Shown: piece after piece, positions 1 through 12,710 of the stretch
How the letters are laid out: each line of letters begins with the position of its first letter
Position numbering within the stretch: position 1 is the first letter of the stretch
Source: Chara braunii
Lineage: Eukaryota; Streptophyta; Charophyceae; Charales; Characeae
DNA length: 26,211 nucleotides
Reading direction: 5' to 3'
Assembly: GCA_003427395.1 (NCBI GenBank)
Contig: BFEA01000220.1
Coordinates: 442,712-468,922 of the forward strand
Made by a program: the position numbers and the translations under genes
The notes under the pieces: model-generated
Databases searched by the model: none
Seen by the model: only the letters and a program-made list of their open reading frames with translations
Told to the model about the DNA's origin: nothing

Positions 1-18
1 ACTCTGGACAGCACGATG

Positions 19-19
<1 letters not shown>

Positions 20-98
<79 letters not shown>

Positions 99-106
99 CC
101 CCCCCT
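20..106. repeat. (CT)n microsatellite with C-rich end
   Basis: An almost pure CT dinucleotide run covers about 20-94 and passes into a C-rich stretch to about 106. Ser-Leu reading frames here are artefacts of the repeat. A similar (CT)n tract closes the window at its other end. Confidence 0.97.
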
Positions 107-276
107 CGTTGTTGTGTGAAATTTGCCGCGCTCGGTTCGGATTTCTTCATTTTTCTTTAGATTTTTTTCATATGTTTTTCATTACTTTTTTGTTTTTCTT
201 CGTTTTCCCGGTCCTTGGGTAGCTACCGGGCGTTATTTGGTCGACCGGGCCGTGGTAACCGGTGCTTATTTGTTTT
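107..276. other. no recognisable feature
   Basis: T-rich sequence between the microsatellite and the retrotransposon fragment. I see no exon or RNA gene. The retroelement homology stops near 277, so the 3' part of that element is missing here. Confidence 0.5.
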
Positions 277-1087
277 TCAAGCAGGGAAACGTACTTGTGG
301 TTTAAGCTTCAGCCTTGCTTTGAGCGCAGCGTGCTTATCTTGATACAATGCGATGAGGAGGTCCTCAAGAGTGCACACAGGAGTCACCTTCAACCACTCA
401 GTCAGGTCAATCCTTTGGTCACCTGCATTGATAGCTTGGAGTTCAATGAAACTCCATTCGGCGAGATCGGAATTTGTGCCCATGATCATACTTTGATCTT
501 CCTGCGTTGTTCGCAGTACCTTGAAGTATGAGCACATGGAGCTGATCCAGGAGGTACTATGCCCCTTCCCGTTGTACTTGGACAGCAGCATGGCCCCCCT
601 CTTGTCCACTATGGGACCATTGTACTATATGCCAACAGGAACTGGCGCGTTTTGGGCTAGTAAACCTGCGTTTGCCACATTTCCACTTTATCTCTGCATG
701 AGGACTGAGTTAGAGGGAAAGATTGGGACAGCAGCAGGACGAGGATTAAAAGGCCGAGGGATGGTCAGTTGGGCCTACTTGAGGCCTGCAATCTTAGCTT
801 GCAGCTCTTGGTTCTGCTATCAGTGGTCTCCGAAACAGCTGAAGGGCCACTTGGGCAGCAATACTTGTCTCTCTAGTTGCTGCCTCTGCCTCCTCCTCTC
901 TCTGCAATGCCTCATCATAAAGTTTCTGAAAGAAGCGTTTCCCTCTCTCATCCGCTGCGTCCAGCATGGCCTGCCATTGTGCAGACGAGATGTCTGCCAT
1001 GCTGGAGGATGGGGTGTCAGTAGAACTCTCAAGAGGAGTCTGCTCTTCGCTCATGTTCGGAGGAACACACCTCTTACCCCTCCTCAC
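277..1087 (-). pseudogene. gag: Ty3/gypsy gag fragment, element 1 (truncated)
   Basis: This is a minus-strand remnant of a retrotransposon capsid gene. The piece at 277-609 carries SWISSMCSYFKV followed by IDLTEWLKVTP and a region rich in Leu and Lys. The same order occurs in the gag of the larger element in this window (ESWISSMRAYFEV at about 22,350, then IDLTE at about 22,180), which supports the assignment. The piece at 794-1087 holds a charged, Glu/Arg-rich N-terminal segment starting near MSEEQ, like the acidic coiled-coil N-terminus of the other gag. About 185 bases between the two pieces are in a different frame. No zinc knuckle, protease or RT follows: the homology ends near 277. It is a dead fragment, probably inside an intron of the GH9 gene. 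Confidence 0.72.
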
Positions 1088-1904
1088 ACTCTAAAAAACA
1101 GTACCTTCTCTCTCCCTTCTCTCTTCTTGCTTTTTGCGCAAAATCTCAATGCTGGACATATATAGTTCAAAATCTTCAGATTAAAAAAAAATAATAAAAA
1201 ATCACAAGAGGGAAGGTAGATCTCCGAGCCGAAGCAGCAATTCATTTGGGCTAAAGAATGACATCCACGCAGCAGGATTTAAAAATAAAGCAAAAAAAAT
1301 CGGAGAGAGGTCCGACTTAACAAATGGGTCCGGTCAGATCGGACTCGAGGTCCCCTCTTGACTAACCCAGCATGGAACATGCATCACAGATAAGTCAGAC
1401 AAAAGAAGGAACTAACTGAAGCAATGGAGATTTCGAGGGTTGTAGACGGTCACCGAGCCAGAGGCGGGGCAGTGTGTGAGAACATGTGGTCAGACCCAGT
1501 CAAGATCCACTCGAAAGGGAATGTCCCTACTAGCTGTGTGTCCCCCCAGTTGCAGCACAGCAAAGCAATGCAACTGACGGCATTGGGCCTGGTCCCACTG
1601 AGTCCCGAAGGGTCCCAAGTAGGTCGTGGACCAGGACCAACCAGAAGGGTGTCCCAAGATGGTCCCAAACTGCCTCTACCATACTGAAAAGGAAACGACA
1701 ACTTCAGCAAGAACCTACTAACTACAACCATTCAGAAATGAAAAGACAATGCACTGTAGAGAGATATGCCGTTGAGACAAGATACATCATTCATCCATCC
1801 ATCAGGTGAGATAGCAATCCACATACTCGCACACACAACCAAGACTGTTGAGAAGAGGAAAAGAGCCCAGCACAGTCCCCAACAGGCCATGAAGCATCGT
1901 CCGC
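1088..1904 (-). other. leader and probable LTR body of element 1
   Basis: No gene is recognised. On the minus strand the sequence at about 1205-1255 resembles that at about 23,005-23,055: both have a purine-rich run, then a stretch like CCGAGCCGAAGCAGC, then a TTTGGGCTA-like end. That places it in the untranslated leader just upstream of gag. The rest (1320-1904) should be LTR if 1905-2383 is the start of the 5' LTR, but I could not find the internal LTR boundary or a primer binding site. Confidence 0.4.
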
Positions 1905-2383
1905 ACAGGGCCTAGACTCAGGCTACTTTAACTGGTACCTGCCTACCTCTAGCCTACCGCTACTGGGTCTCTAAAAATGCCAACTTTTTGTCTTCTTCTG
2001 CTCGGCCTCCAGTTCCCTACACATCTGCTGCTACTTGAGTGGTACCGGCCTACCTGCTACTTGAGTGTTTTTCCCCGGCTGCCCGAAGTGTCACGGGCCT
2101 ACTCCCCTCTACTTAGTGTTTTCCTCTCTGCAATCCTCAAAGTCACGGCCACAGGTAAGCACCGGCCCTGCGGGCCTCACACCACACAAGTGCCCTGTCG
2201 GGCCACACACACACTCAGGCAGACGTGCACTCAGACAGGCACACGGACCAGCAAGCACGCACACACACACACACAGACTTAGGAAACTCGGCACAACACG
2301 GGAATCTCAGCAAGGCATACATTCCAGCGGCAAAACCCAGAAATCAGCAGTGTTCTCAGTCTGTGTTTTGGTGGGTCACTACA
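1905..2383 (-). repeat. LTR of element 1 (5' LTR portion, minus orientation)
   Basis: This segment aligns along its length with 16,800-17,254, the LTR next to the polypurine tract of element 2. Shared landmarks are CCTAGACTCAG, CTCTAAAAATGCCAAC, TCTTCTTCTGCTCGG, ACTTGAGTGTTTT, the CACACACACACTCA run, GGCATACATTCCA and a final GTCAYTACA. On the minus strand it starts with TGTAGTGACC, a typical TG LTR terminus. It lies upstream of the element 1 gag in minus orientation, as a 5' LTR should. Its inner end is not defined. Confidence 0.75.
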
Positions 2384-3075
2384 TTTATTCTTTTATTACG
2401 GTAAGAGTTCTGCTGTTTGCGATCCGGTTGCGGACATCGAGGGCTGCATCGTTCCCTTTCCTTCTTCTTCTCCTGTCCTGTCCTGTCCTGTCCTCCTCCC
2501 TCTCTTTCGTGCCGTTTGTGTTGTCCTCGGAAGAGTCGGAACTCCTGTCTCCCGTGTCTTCGGTTGTTGGCGTCAGCCCCGTCAACCCCCACTGCTCCGG
2601 CATGTCATTGGGAGGGGTGGATGGGTGTGTGGTTAAAGGTGTGTTTGGAACGGTGTATGTCATCCAGTCGGTACTATCCAATCTATCTATCACTGTAGTC
2701 CTGCGGAGGCCTGTTTATGTAAATTGTGGATCACCACCTCACCCCTGCCATTCATATCAAAAGTGGTCTGAATGAGCTGCTTTTTTGCTAAGAAACTCGT
2801 GAGTAAATTTTTGACAAAAGTTAGCAAAAAAAAAGAAGAAGAGTACATACTAGATATCCTATGAACAAAGTCATAGCTTTGTCCTCAGTTTGATATGGAG
2901 TACAAAAAATAATTGAAGGTAATAAACTTAAATAAAGTAGGAAAGGTCCTCGTGCCCCTACCGTCTACCCGTGAATAGCACACACGGTCATTGTAGCTGT
3001 ATTTTGGGGCAATTATGCCCACCCGGGCTCATGCTGGGCTTTGTTTGTAGCTCTTCAACACCATATCAGAAAGCT
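2384..3075. other. intergenic or intronic sequence with (TCCTG)n
   Basis: No gene is recognised. A short pentanucleotide repeat (TCCTG, about four copies) lies at about 2471-2492 within a pyrimidine-rich stretch. The rest is AT-rich and ordinary. Reading frames here have the biased composition of the simple sequence and no family motif. Confidence 0.5.
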
Positions 3076-3639
3076 TCACGGGATGCTGAAGAAGTATGAA
3101 TTCCCTTTCCAGAGTTGGTTTTCAGAGTCGGCAGGTACTCTGCCAACTCCACACAGCTCATGCGTGCCCTTATTCTGTGTAACGTCCCCACAGTAGTTGC
3201 ATGCTTTTGCTGCACCACAGTATAGGACGAAATTCGTCTTATATTGGCAATCCATTCTCAGTGGAAACTTTGTAATTGTGAGCTCACCACCTAGGAACCC
3301 CCACTTCTCTTCATCCGTTCTTTTCAGCTGTAGTTTCTTATTCTCGATTTCTTCTACCTTCCTCATGACTTCCTCAGCTTTCCTCTTCCCCTTCTCCACC
3401 TCTCTTTTCCAGATGAAGATTCACAGATCATATATCAGCCTTATCCTTTTGATCAAATTTCCTTCGTCTTCCCAGGGAACTGAAAAAAAAAACCCCTTCA
3501 TTATATTCGCAATGTACGCAACAGTGGCCTGCTGTTGGCCTGCTGCTTTTCCCCATAGGGATCCCAATCTCTGCTGAAAATGGTTTGCAACTTTGCCACC
3601 CAACGAATTGAAAATTAGTTTTTGGAAATTGATCATCAA
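3076..3639 (-). pseudogene. gag-like remnant with coiled coil and CX2C segment
   Basis: Two minus-strand reading pieces (3421-3639, then 3076-3399) appear to be one broken gene. The second opens with a Lys/Glu-rich heptad-like helix (EKGKRKAEEVMRKVEEIE) and ends with Cys-Asn-Tyr-Cys followed by a His and a further Cys (CNYCGDVTQNKGTHELC). This is a zinc-knuckle-like or zinc-finger-like pattern, though the spacing is not the canonical CX2CX4HX4C. The order of charged helix then Cys/His cluster resembles retroelement gag proteins. I do not recognise the family, and another transposon protein is possible. Stops separate the two pieces, so it is not functional. Confidence 0.35.
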
Positions 3640-3937
<298 letters not shown>

Positions 3938-3974
3938 TTCAGATTATTCAGACAAACCCCTGCTGGTACTTCAA

Positions 3975-4500
3975 AAGGTCCCTGCCAAAAATTGGCAAGG
4001 GTCCCGTCGGCAGGAGAAGGGTGGTCACTGGACGGGTAGTCACCCAACTTGTAACTGGAGGGAGCAGACCAGCTATATATGGTGTAGCCTCGAATTCAGG
4101 TCCGTGTTTCAGCAGTTATGGGTTACCGACTTACGAACTCGGCATGTGATTTTCAGGGCTTCACTCCACCACTCACCAAATGTGCAAAACTAGAATGAAT
4201 CTTCTCCTAGAAACTGGAACCATACAAGCCATACGTTTTTCATTTCTGCAAGTGCTGACGAGTGGAGCAAGGCCCTGAGGGCCACTGCACGTAAGAAAAG
4301 GAAAAACAAAAAAACGAGACAGCTAATGTAGTGTTTGTAGTAAGTTTGTAACCCATAACTCTTAAAACACAGACCTGAATCCGAATCCAGGATATATTGC
4401 TGGCCTGCTCGAGGTCTGCTAGCAGTTCAACGGACATACTTCCTAAAGAATGGTAACCCTGCTGATTCTTTGCAGGGGACCCTTTCGGAAAGGAGAATAT
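3975..4500. repeat. large imperfect inverted repeat
   Basis: The arm at about 4061-4135 matches the reverse complement of about 4335-4412. Both contain an AGCAGRCCAGC-like start, ATATAT, AATTCAGGTC or ATTCAGGTC, GTGTTT and AGTTATGGGTTAC. Weaker similarity extends outward on both sides to about 3975 and 4500 (AAAGGTCCCTGCCAAAAATTGGC against AAAGGGTCCCCTGCAAAGAATC). The central spacer is about 200 bases. It may be a foldback element or two opposed copies of one dispersed repeat. No terminal duplication was found. Confidence 0.6.
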
Positions 4501-4630
4501 ATCCAATGAGTAGTACGAAGTGGCCCCAAAATATTCTTTCTCTGTGCACTTACAATTTTCAAAAGGGAGGGACAATTATGGTTACCACGGCCTACCCTTT
4601 TTTATTATTATTTTTTAAAATATTTTGTAA

Positions 4631-4715
4631 ATGCGCCGCATCACGGTTGCGCGCACGTGTGCACATGCGCTATGCGGCGCACGTGCGCAACTTGCACGTA
4701 CGTGATGCTCCGCAT
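4631..4715. repeat. GC-rich foldback with alternating purine-pyrimidine core
   Basis: The outer arms at 4631-4645 and 4701-4715 pair at 13 of 15 positions. A second inner pairing joins GTTGCGCGCACGTG (4646-4659) with CACGTGCGCAAC (4680-4691). The core is alternating purine-pyrimidine sequence rich in CGCG, CGTG and CATG, so it could extrude a cruciform or adopt Z-DNA. AT-rich DNA lies on both sides. Confidence 0.7.
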
Positions 4716-8151
<3,436 letters not shown>

Positions 8152-8260
8152 TACCATCTTCACCCGAATAGAAAGCTCGGTCATTATCGCTGCATCTGGA
8201 CTGAAAGTTGGGCCAAATGCAGCTATAATGACAGGGCGTTCTATTCGGGTGAAGACGGTA
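8152..8260. repeat. 109-bp hairpin (foldback MITE or small-RNA precursor-like)
   Basis: The left arm 8152-8199 and right arm 8213-8260 pair at 42 of 48 positions, leaving a 13-base loop (8200-8212). The ends read TACC...GGTA, so a TA target duplication around CC...GG ends is possible, as in Tc1/mariner-derived MITEs. The outer 16 or so bases (TCTTCACCCGAATAGAA) pair perfectly. A transcript of the intron would fold into a long stem resembling a plant miRNA or siRNA precursor. No coding capacity. Confidence 0.85.
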
Positions 8261-8663
8261 GGGTACAACAGGTAGGTAGCTTGAGGAAGAATGAAAGAGC
8301 CTCCGTGCTGGACACGTAAGTGGGTAATGTGGGGTAGGTAGGTAGCTAGAGTGAGATGGGCACAGTATTGGGAGAAGAAAATAGCGTAGTAAAAATAAAG
8401 CTTGTTCCCCGATGAGGAGAAGACCGCTGTAGTTTTTTTTTTCCTTTAAAAATTAAAAGGGAAAAAAAAAAACTACCTTGGTAGACAGTTTTCCACAAAT
8501 GGAATTGCACAAATGAAGCTTCCCTTTGGAAGGATTGACTGTCAGATCGGAACTTGATTTCTGTGTTGTCTACGTTATATATTCCCTTCATCTGCCCTAT
8601 ATGCTGATCTTAAATTCAAACGCGTAACTATCTGATATTTGTTTTGTCACAATGAATGTACAG
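8261..8663. other. 3' end of GH9 first visible intron
   Basis: Ordinary intronic sequence with a T-run/A-run pair at about 8432-8472 that can fold back. It ends AATGTACAG at 8655-8663, the 3' splice site for the next exon. No other gene seen. Confidence 0.6.
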
Positions 8664-8907
8664 AGGTCATTTGCCGACTACTTCCTTGGGCCTAATGCAG
8701 CAAAGTTTCAAGGAACAACCACCAACAACAACAGGCAACAGTTCAGCTGGGACGATAAGCTTGTGGGAGTGCAGGTGATGGCTGCAGGTCTTTGGTTAAG
8801 TGAAGAGGCAGAGAAAAATGATGATCAGAATCTCCTTGCACACTACAAGGCCAGAGCAGATGATTTCTTGTGTGCTCACCTTGGTGGCAAAATTACAAAG
8901 ACACCAG
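8664..8907 (+). CDS. GH9 endo-1,4-beta-glucanase, internal exon B
   Basis: The exon starts in phase 0 with RSFADYFLGP and continues the GH9 domain: FSWDDKLVGVQVMAAGLWLS matches the family block FSWDxKxxGxQ(V/I)L, and YKARADDFLCAHLGG matches the YKxxADxFxCxxLG segment. It ends KTP plus the first base of a Gly codon, before GTAAAT. The phase-1 end fits exon C exactly (G + GA = Gly), giving the family's TPGGL junction. About 81 codons with no stops or frameshifts. The SEEAEKNDDQNL insert between the two blocks is charged and probably a surface loop. The donor lies only 9 bases from a retroposon insertion. Confidence 0.94.
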
Positions 8908-8916
8908 GTAAATGAT

Positions 8917-9134
8917 ACAAGTTATGGAGGGGAGGAGGGGAATGTCTTTGTCAAACCCAAAGACTGCACCTTTTTAAGTAATGCATTATTCAGCGGGTAA
9001 TGATCTAACCCAGCCGGTGTAACTATACGCTGGATAAACCGTATACAGAAAAAGAAAAGAAAAGAAAAGTAAAAAAGAAAAAAAAAAAAGAAAAGAAAAA
9101 GAAAAGAGAAAAAAAAAACAAGTTATGGAGGGGA
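8917..9134 (+). mobile_element. A-tailed retroposon with 17-bp target-site duplication
   Basis: The 17 bases ACAAGTTATGGAGGGGA occur at 8917-8933 and again at 9118-9134. Between them is a body of about 114 bases (8934-9047) followed by an A-rich tail of AAAAG-type units (about 9048-9117). A long direct repeat with an A-rich 3' end is the hallmark of LINE-driven insertion of a SINE, a truncated LINE or a processed small RNA. The body does not match any RNA I know. It contains short pairable stretches (CCAGC...GCTGG; GGGT...ACCC). Orientation is + from the tail. No reading frame of note. Confidence 0.75.
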
Positions 9135-9546
9135 AACAAAGAGGGTAGAAAGAAAAAAAGAAGTGTTTCAGAGAGAACGGAACAACGTTAGAGAGGAAGG
9201 CGGAAGGCGGCTGGATTCAACACGAGAAATAAGAAAGGTGGCATTCAATCGTAATGTGGTAAACAAGACCGATAACCCTACTATTTTGGCAATTAAAATA
9301 ATAAGAATGTGAAAACTAGATCTGAAAACTAGTGCTTCCCAGCTATGGGCTGAACCTATGGCTATGGCAATAGGGTCAGGGGCATCAACAACCCATGGAA
9401 GAGACTGCATGTACAAGATTTGATGTTGATGTCAACATCGAATGATGAAACTAGTTGGAGAATGAGTGACACATGTTAGCGGAAGAGAGGAAATAATAAG
9501 GAACGTGGAAGAGCATTAGGCAATAACAAGAGGGAGCTCCTCTCAG
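9135..9546. other. intron sequence, no feature recognised
   Basis: Purine-rich and then mixed sequence of the second GH9 intron. Nothing that supports a gene or RNA. Confidence 0.5.
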
Positions 9547-9756
9547 CCTAGAACAACATGTGCTGTCAATCCTTTTTCCATCCATTTTTTATGCCGAGGG
9601 AAAGGGGGATTGGCCAGTGATGCTGGGCAAATCACGGATGCACAAATGTGGCCTAGAACACAATTTGGCATTAGTCCTTTTCCCATACATTTTCACATCG
9701 AGGGAAAGGGGGATTTGGCCAATGATGGTGGACAAAACACAGATGCAGAAATGTGG
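9547..9756. repeat. tandem duplication, two copies of about 105 bp
   Basis: Copy 1 (about 9547-9651) and copy 2 (about 9652-9756) both start CCTAGAACA and contain CGAGGGAAAGGGGGAT, TTGGCCARTGATG and GATGCASAAATGTGGC at an offset of 105 bases. The copies have diverged noticeably, so this is not a recent slip. Confidence 0.85.
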
Positions 9757-10612
9757 CATGTTAAAGACACTCATCCAAACGTGTAGCAATTCTTAGGAAT
9801 TGGGATCTCAAAGAACAGTAATAGCTGCATTTCTCAATAGTAAAGATAAAACTTCAAATTTCTGGTTTCTTGACAGGACACATGCTCTGCCAACAAGCAT
9901 CACCAAAAAGCCAATCGAGGATTTGCTACTCTCTGCTGCATTCTCTCAGCCAACCAAAAACAGCACAGAAAGGCTAAGTCGTTCAAGCCCAGAAAACTTT
10001 CCATGGCGACCAGAGATGATCCATCCTACTTCCTGTTTGAGTGACAGAGAATCAACAGAAAGTCATCCTCATCTAGTCTATCTAGTCTTTCTAGTCCATG
10101 TTACAGCTTCTCACTCCCTTGGTAACAGCAGCAGAGTGGCATCGACTCCCTGACAAAGTTGCAGTCATGTGGCTGCAGTATGTAGGAACCTGGTGCTTGG
10201 AATCGCTGCTGCAGAACACACCTGTCCACCCCTCCTAGACCTTTCGCGTCCTTATGCTGTGTACGCAGACCTCTGTGAAACAGTGGTACACCTTCCGGGA
10301 TAGTATCAACTGACAGCTATACAGAGGTGCCTTCATGTGGGACTGTGCAGCAGTCTACCAGCAGAATGTTAAACCACCAGCACACCCGAGGCTAAATGTA
10401 CGAGCCAAAGTTTTGAATTTTGCCGAGCCTGAAAGCAACCGGTACCAGCTCTTGGAGATTAGAGGTCGGTACCGGTACCGGCCTTGCTCGGATTGAGTGC
10501 TGGACCTGCTGGCAGTGCATGGACTGAAAGGAGGATGATGTTTTCACTCACTAGCCACCCAGACAAGCTCCGACGGCTTAGTCACAACTCCTGAACGCTA
10601 TTGCCTTCAAAT
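9757..10612. other. intron sequence with small palindromes
   Basis: No gene recognised. Contains CTAGTC-type short repeats (about 10,074-10,097) and a self-complementary GGTACCGGTACC (about 10,470-10,482). Confidence 0.5.
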
Positions 10613-10631
10613 TCATCCACGCATGGCCCTA

Positions 10632-11430
10632 ATTGCAGCCAGATACTTTCGGGAAAGAGCTAGCATGATTGTGCGCTGGGAAGAACGGGCTGACACTCTG
10701 CACCACTTCCTCCCCGCCTCTAACGGGAAGTGATTTCTTTTTTTTTTTTTTTTTTTTTCAGAATGACGATACTCTTTTGTTACTTTTTGAAAAACAAAGG
10801 GAAAAAAAAGTGAAAGGGACACACGTTTGCCTTCAGATTCATTCAGAGAGGCCGTTATTGCAACCAGATACATTCAGGAAAGAGCTAGAGTGAGGGCATA
10901 CTCACACTAGGACCTTTTTACATATTTATGGACGTGATTGCGGTCAGATGCATCCAGCTCTGGCTGTAATCGCAGTCAGATGCGCTTCGAAAAGTGCTAG
11001 TGTGAGTATGCCCTGAGTGTGCCCTGGGAAGAAAGGGCCTGACACTCTGAATCACATCCTTCCCCCCTCTCAAGGGGAGTGATTTCAGAATGACGATACA
11101 CTTCTCTTTCTTTTTGAAAAACAATGGGAAAAAAAAAAAAAATGAAAGGGCGCATGTTCACCATCAGATTCATTCAGGCGGGGCCGTTATTGCAGCCACA
11201 TACATTCGGGAAAGTGGCGGTGCTATTATGCCCTTACCAGAAACGGGCTGGTGGCAGGGAGGCAGCGAGTGTGTTCAGAAAGGACAAACACCTGTTTTTT
11301 TCAGAGAAAAGTTCAGAAAACAAAAAAAGAAAAAGAAAGAAAGGGCAAATTCACGCCGACACTTTTTCAGCTACGCTCTGGATGTGATTGCAATCAGATT
11401 CATCCAGGCCTGCCCGTAACTGCGATGAAA
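10632..11430. repeat. cluster of degenerate about 220-bp repeats
   Basis: The anchor GCAGCCAGATAC-x-TTCGGGAAAG or a close variant recurs at 10,635, 10,860, 10,972 and 11,192, so full units are spaced about 225 and 220 bases. Shared landmarks after the anchor are CTGGGAAGAA-x-GGGC-TGACACTCTG, GGGAGTGATTTC, CAGAATGACGATAC, TTTTTGAAAAACAA-GGGAAAAAA and CAGATTCATTCAGG. The third anchor belongs to the embedded MITE, implying that MITE and cluster share ancestry. No coding capacity. Confidence 0.75.
10893..11014. mobile_element. 122-bp MITE with perfect 18-bp terminal inverted repeats
   Basis: AGGGCATACTCACACTAG at 10,893-10,910 is the exact reverse complement of 10,997-11,014. The element is flanked on both sides by GAGTG (10,888-10,892 and 11,015-11,019), a plausible 5-bp target-site duplication. 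If the right terminal G is counted, the end reads CAGGGC, which recalls hAT elements, but no 8-bp duplication fits. Too short to encode a transposase, so non-autonomous. Confidence 0.82.
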
Positions 11431-12554
11431 GGTTTTCTTTTTTCCATCATGATCCCTGCCAGCGAGGCAGGGCATTCTGCTATTTCTACGGCCGTGCATG
11501 TTGAAACATGCACGGAATGAACCAGGAGCAACACCTCAGTCCATTTGCCCTTTGTTGTTGGGCGCAGCGGCTTCTCCTCACGTTGCACTACCGGGCCTTC
11601 CCCGAGGCGCGGAATCTTCTTGTGGCGACAAGTTCATTTTTCTGCAAGGCTGGGGCCCGTGTACTGGTGGTTAAAGGGATAAGGCAGACGAAATCAGAGT
11701 AAGCAGGGGCGCAACAGCGCTTCTGCTACAAGCACAAAAAAAATTGCATTGACGCAGTTCCCCATCTTGGACTTTTTTGGACCGGCACTTCTAATGTCGG
11801 CAGTGATTGGCTTCCAAGACTTCCGGAGTTTTGCGACTGAATTGCGACTGGACTGAACTGACAGAGCGATCCCACAAACTACTTGGGCCTACCGAATCCG
11901 CCTGACATATTCGACCTACCGTAAAGATGGGGCCTACAGGGCCTAACGGTTGGGTCTATGGTGCATTGGGCTACAGGACATGGGACCGGGTTCAGGGACT
12001 TAGACACTGATATTCACTTATAGCTGCCTCCACTGCCCTCCAGGAAAAAAAGTTCCTGTACACTTAAGTCTTGATCCACCAAGGCTGGCTAATTCCTTCA
12101 TACACTTGTGTAAGTGCACAGTGCATATATCGAACCTACTAGAAGAGGTGTTGATAACGCTTCACATTGTGTCAGATTCTCATCTACCAGATGAAGAAGC
12201 TTCTGCAAGATTCAAAATCCCTTCGGGAATTGTTAATCTAGGCATTCATTCCTAAATCGAAAAAACAAAAAAAACGAATGTGGTTTGGTTTTGGGCGGAA
12301 ACCAGGTAGGACCTGACGATTTCAGTTCGTGTAAGTCAAAATTGCGACAACGAGTTACGGATTTACGTGGTCAAAGGGGTGAGTAACCAAGTTATCCATG
12401 TCTTTTGATTCAGTGTTTATTGAACTTTATTCCATAGCTACACCGGACTGGACCCCGGGCCTCCCGGGCCCATCCAGACTTCCGGAAATCTGAAAAATCC
12501 GGACAGATCCGGATCTCTGGTCCGGAATGCCTATATTTTATGTCCGGGGAAAAA
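11431..12554. other. intron sequence, no gene recognised
   Basis: Mixed sequence. A short GC-rich part at about 12,440-12,535 is dense in TCCGGA and CCCGGG-type palindromes; similar patches recur at about 13,740-13,890 and 14,500-14,830, suggesting a dispersed GC-rich repeat. Nothing coding. Confidence 0.45.
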
Positions 12555-12706
12555 AAAAAACCCGCCTCTACTCCTGCTCCTCATCATGAACTCCGCCTCC
12601 TATCTCTTCCTTCTCTAGTTCTCCTCCTACTCCCCCTCCTCCTCCTCCTCGTCCTTCTCAACTCGGGCCTCATTTTCTTTCTCATCCTCCTCGTCCTCCT
12701 CTTCCT
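12555..12706 (-). repeat. GAG-rich minisatellite, left (minus-oriented) arm
   Basis: Pyrimidine-rich on the + strand. Read on the minus strand it has the same unit as the right-hand array: a GGCGGAGTT or CCGAGTTGA anchor followed by GAGGAGGAGG runs, with anchors near 12,585 and 12,660. It follows the 3' end of the minus-oriented U6 copy after a short A-rich link (CCAAAAAAGGA). Confidence 0.7.
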
Positions 12707-12710
12707 TTTT

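Noticed and set aside
16-222. Ser-Leu-rich reading frame at the window start
   Set aside because: Direct translation of the (CT)n repeat; no coding signal beyond it.
521-1165. 214-codon + strand frame
   Set aside because: It is antisense to the element 1 gag and has no recognisable domain.
2065-2775. 236-codon + strand frame
   Set aside because: It starts inside the LTR and runs over simple repeats; no family motif.
10632-11430. Possible CRISPR-like array of regular repeats
   Set aside because: Repeat units are about 220 bp, degenerate and without unique spacers; eukaryotic context.
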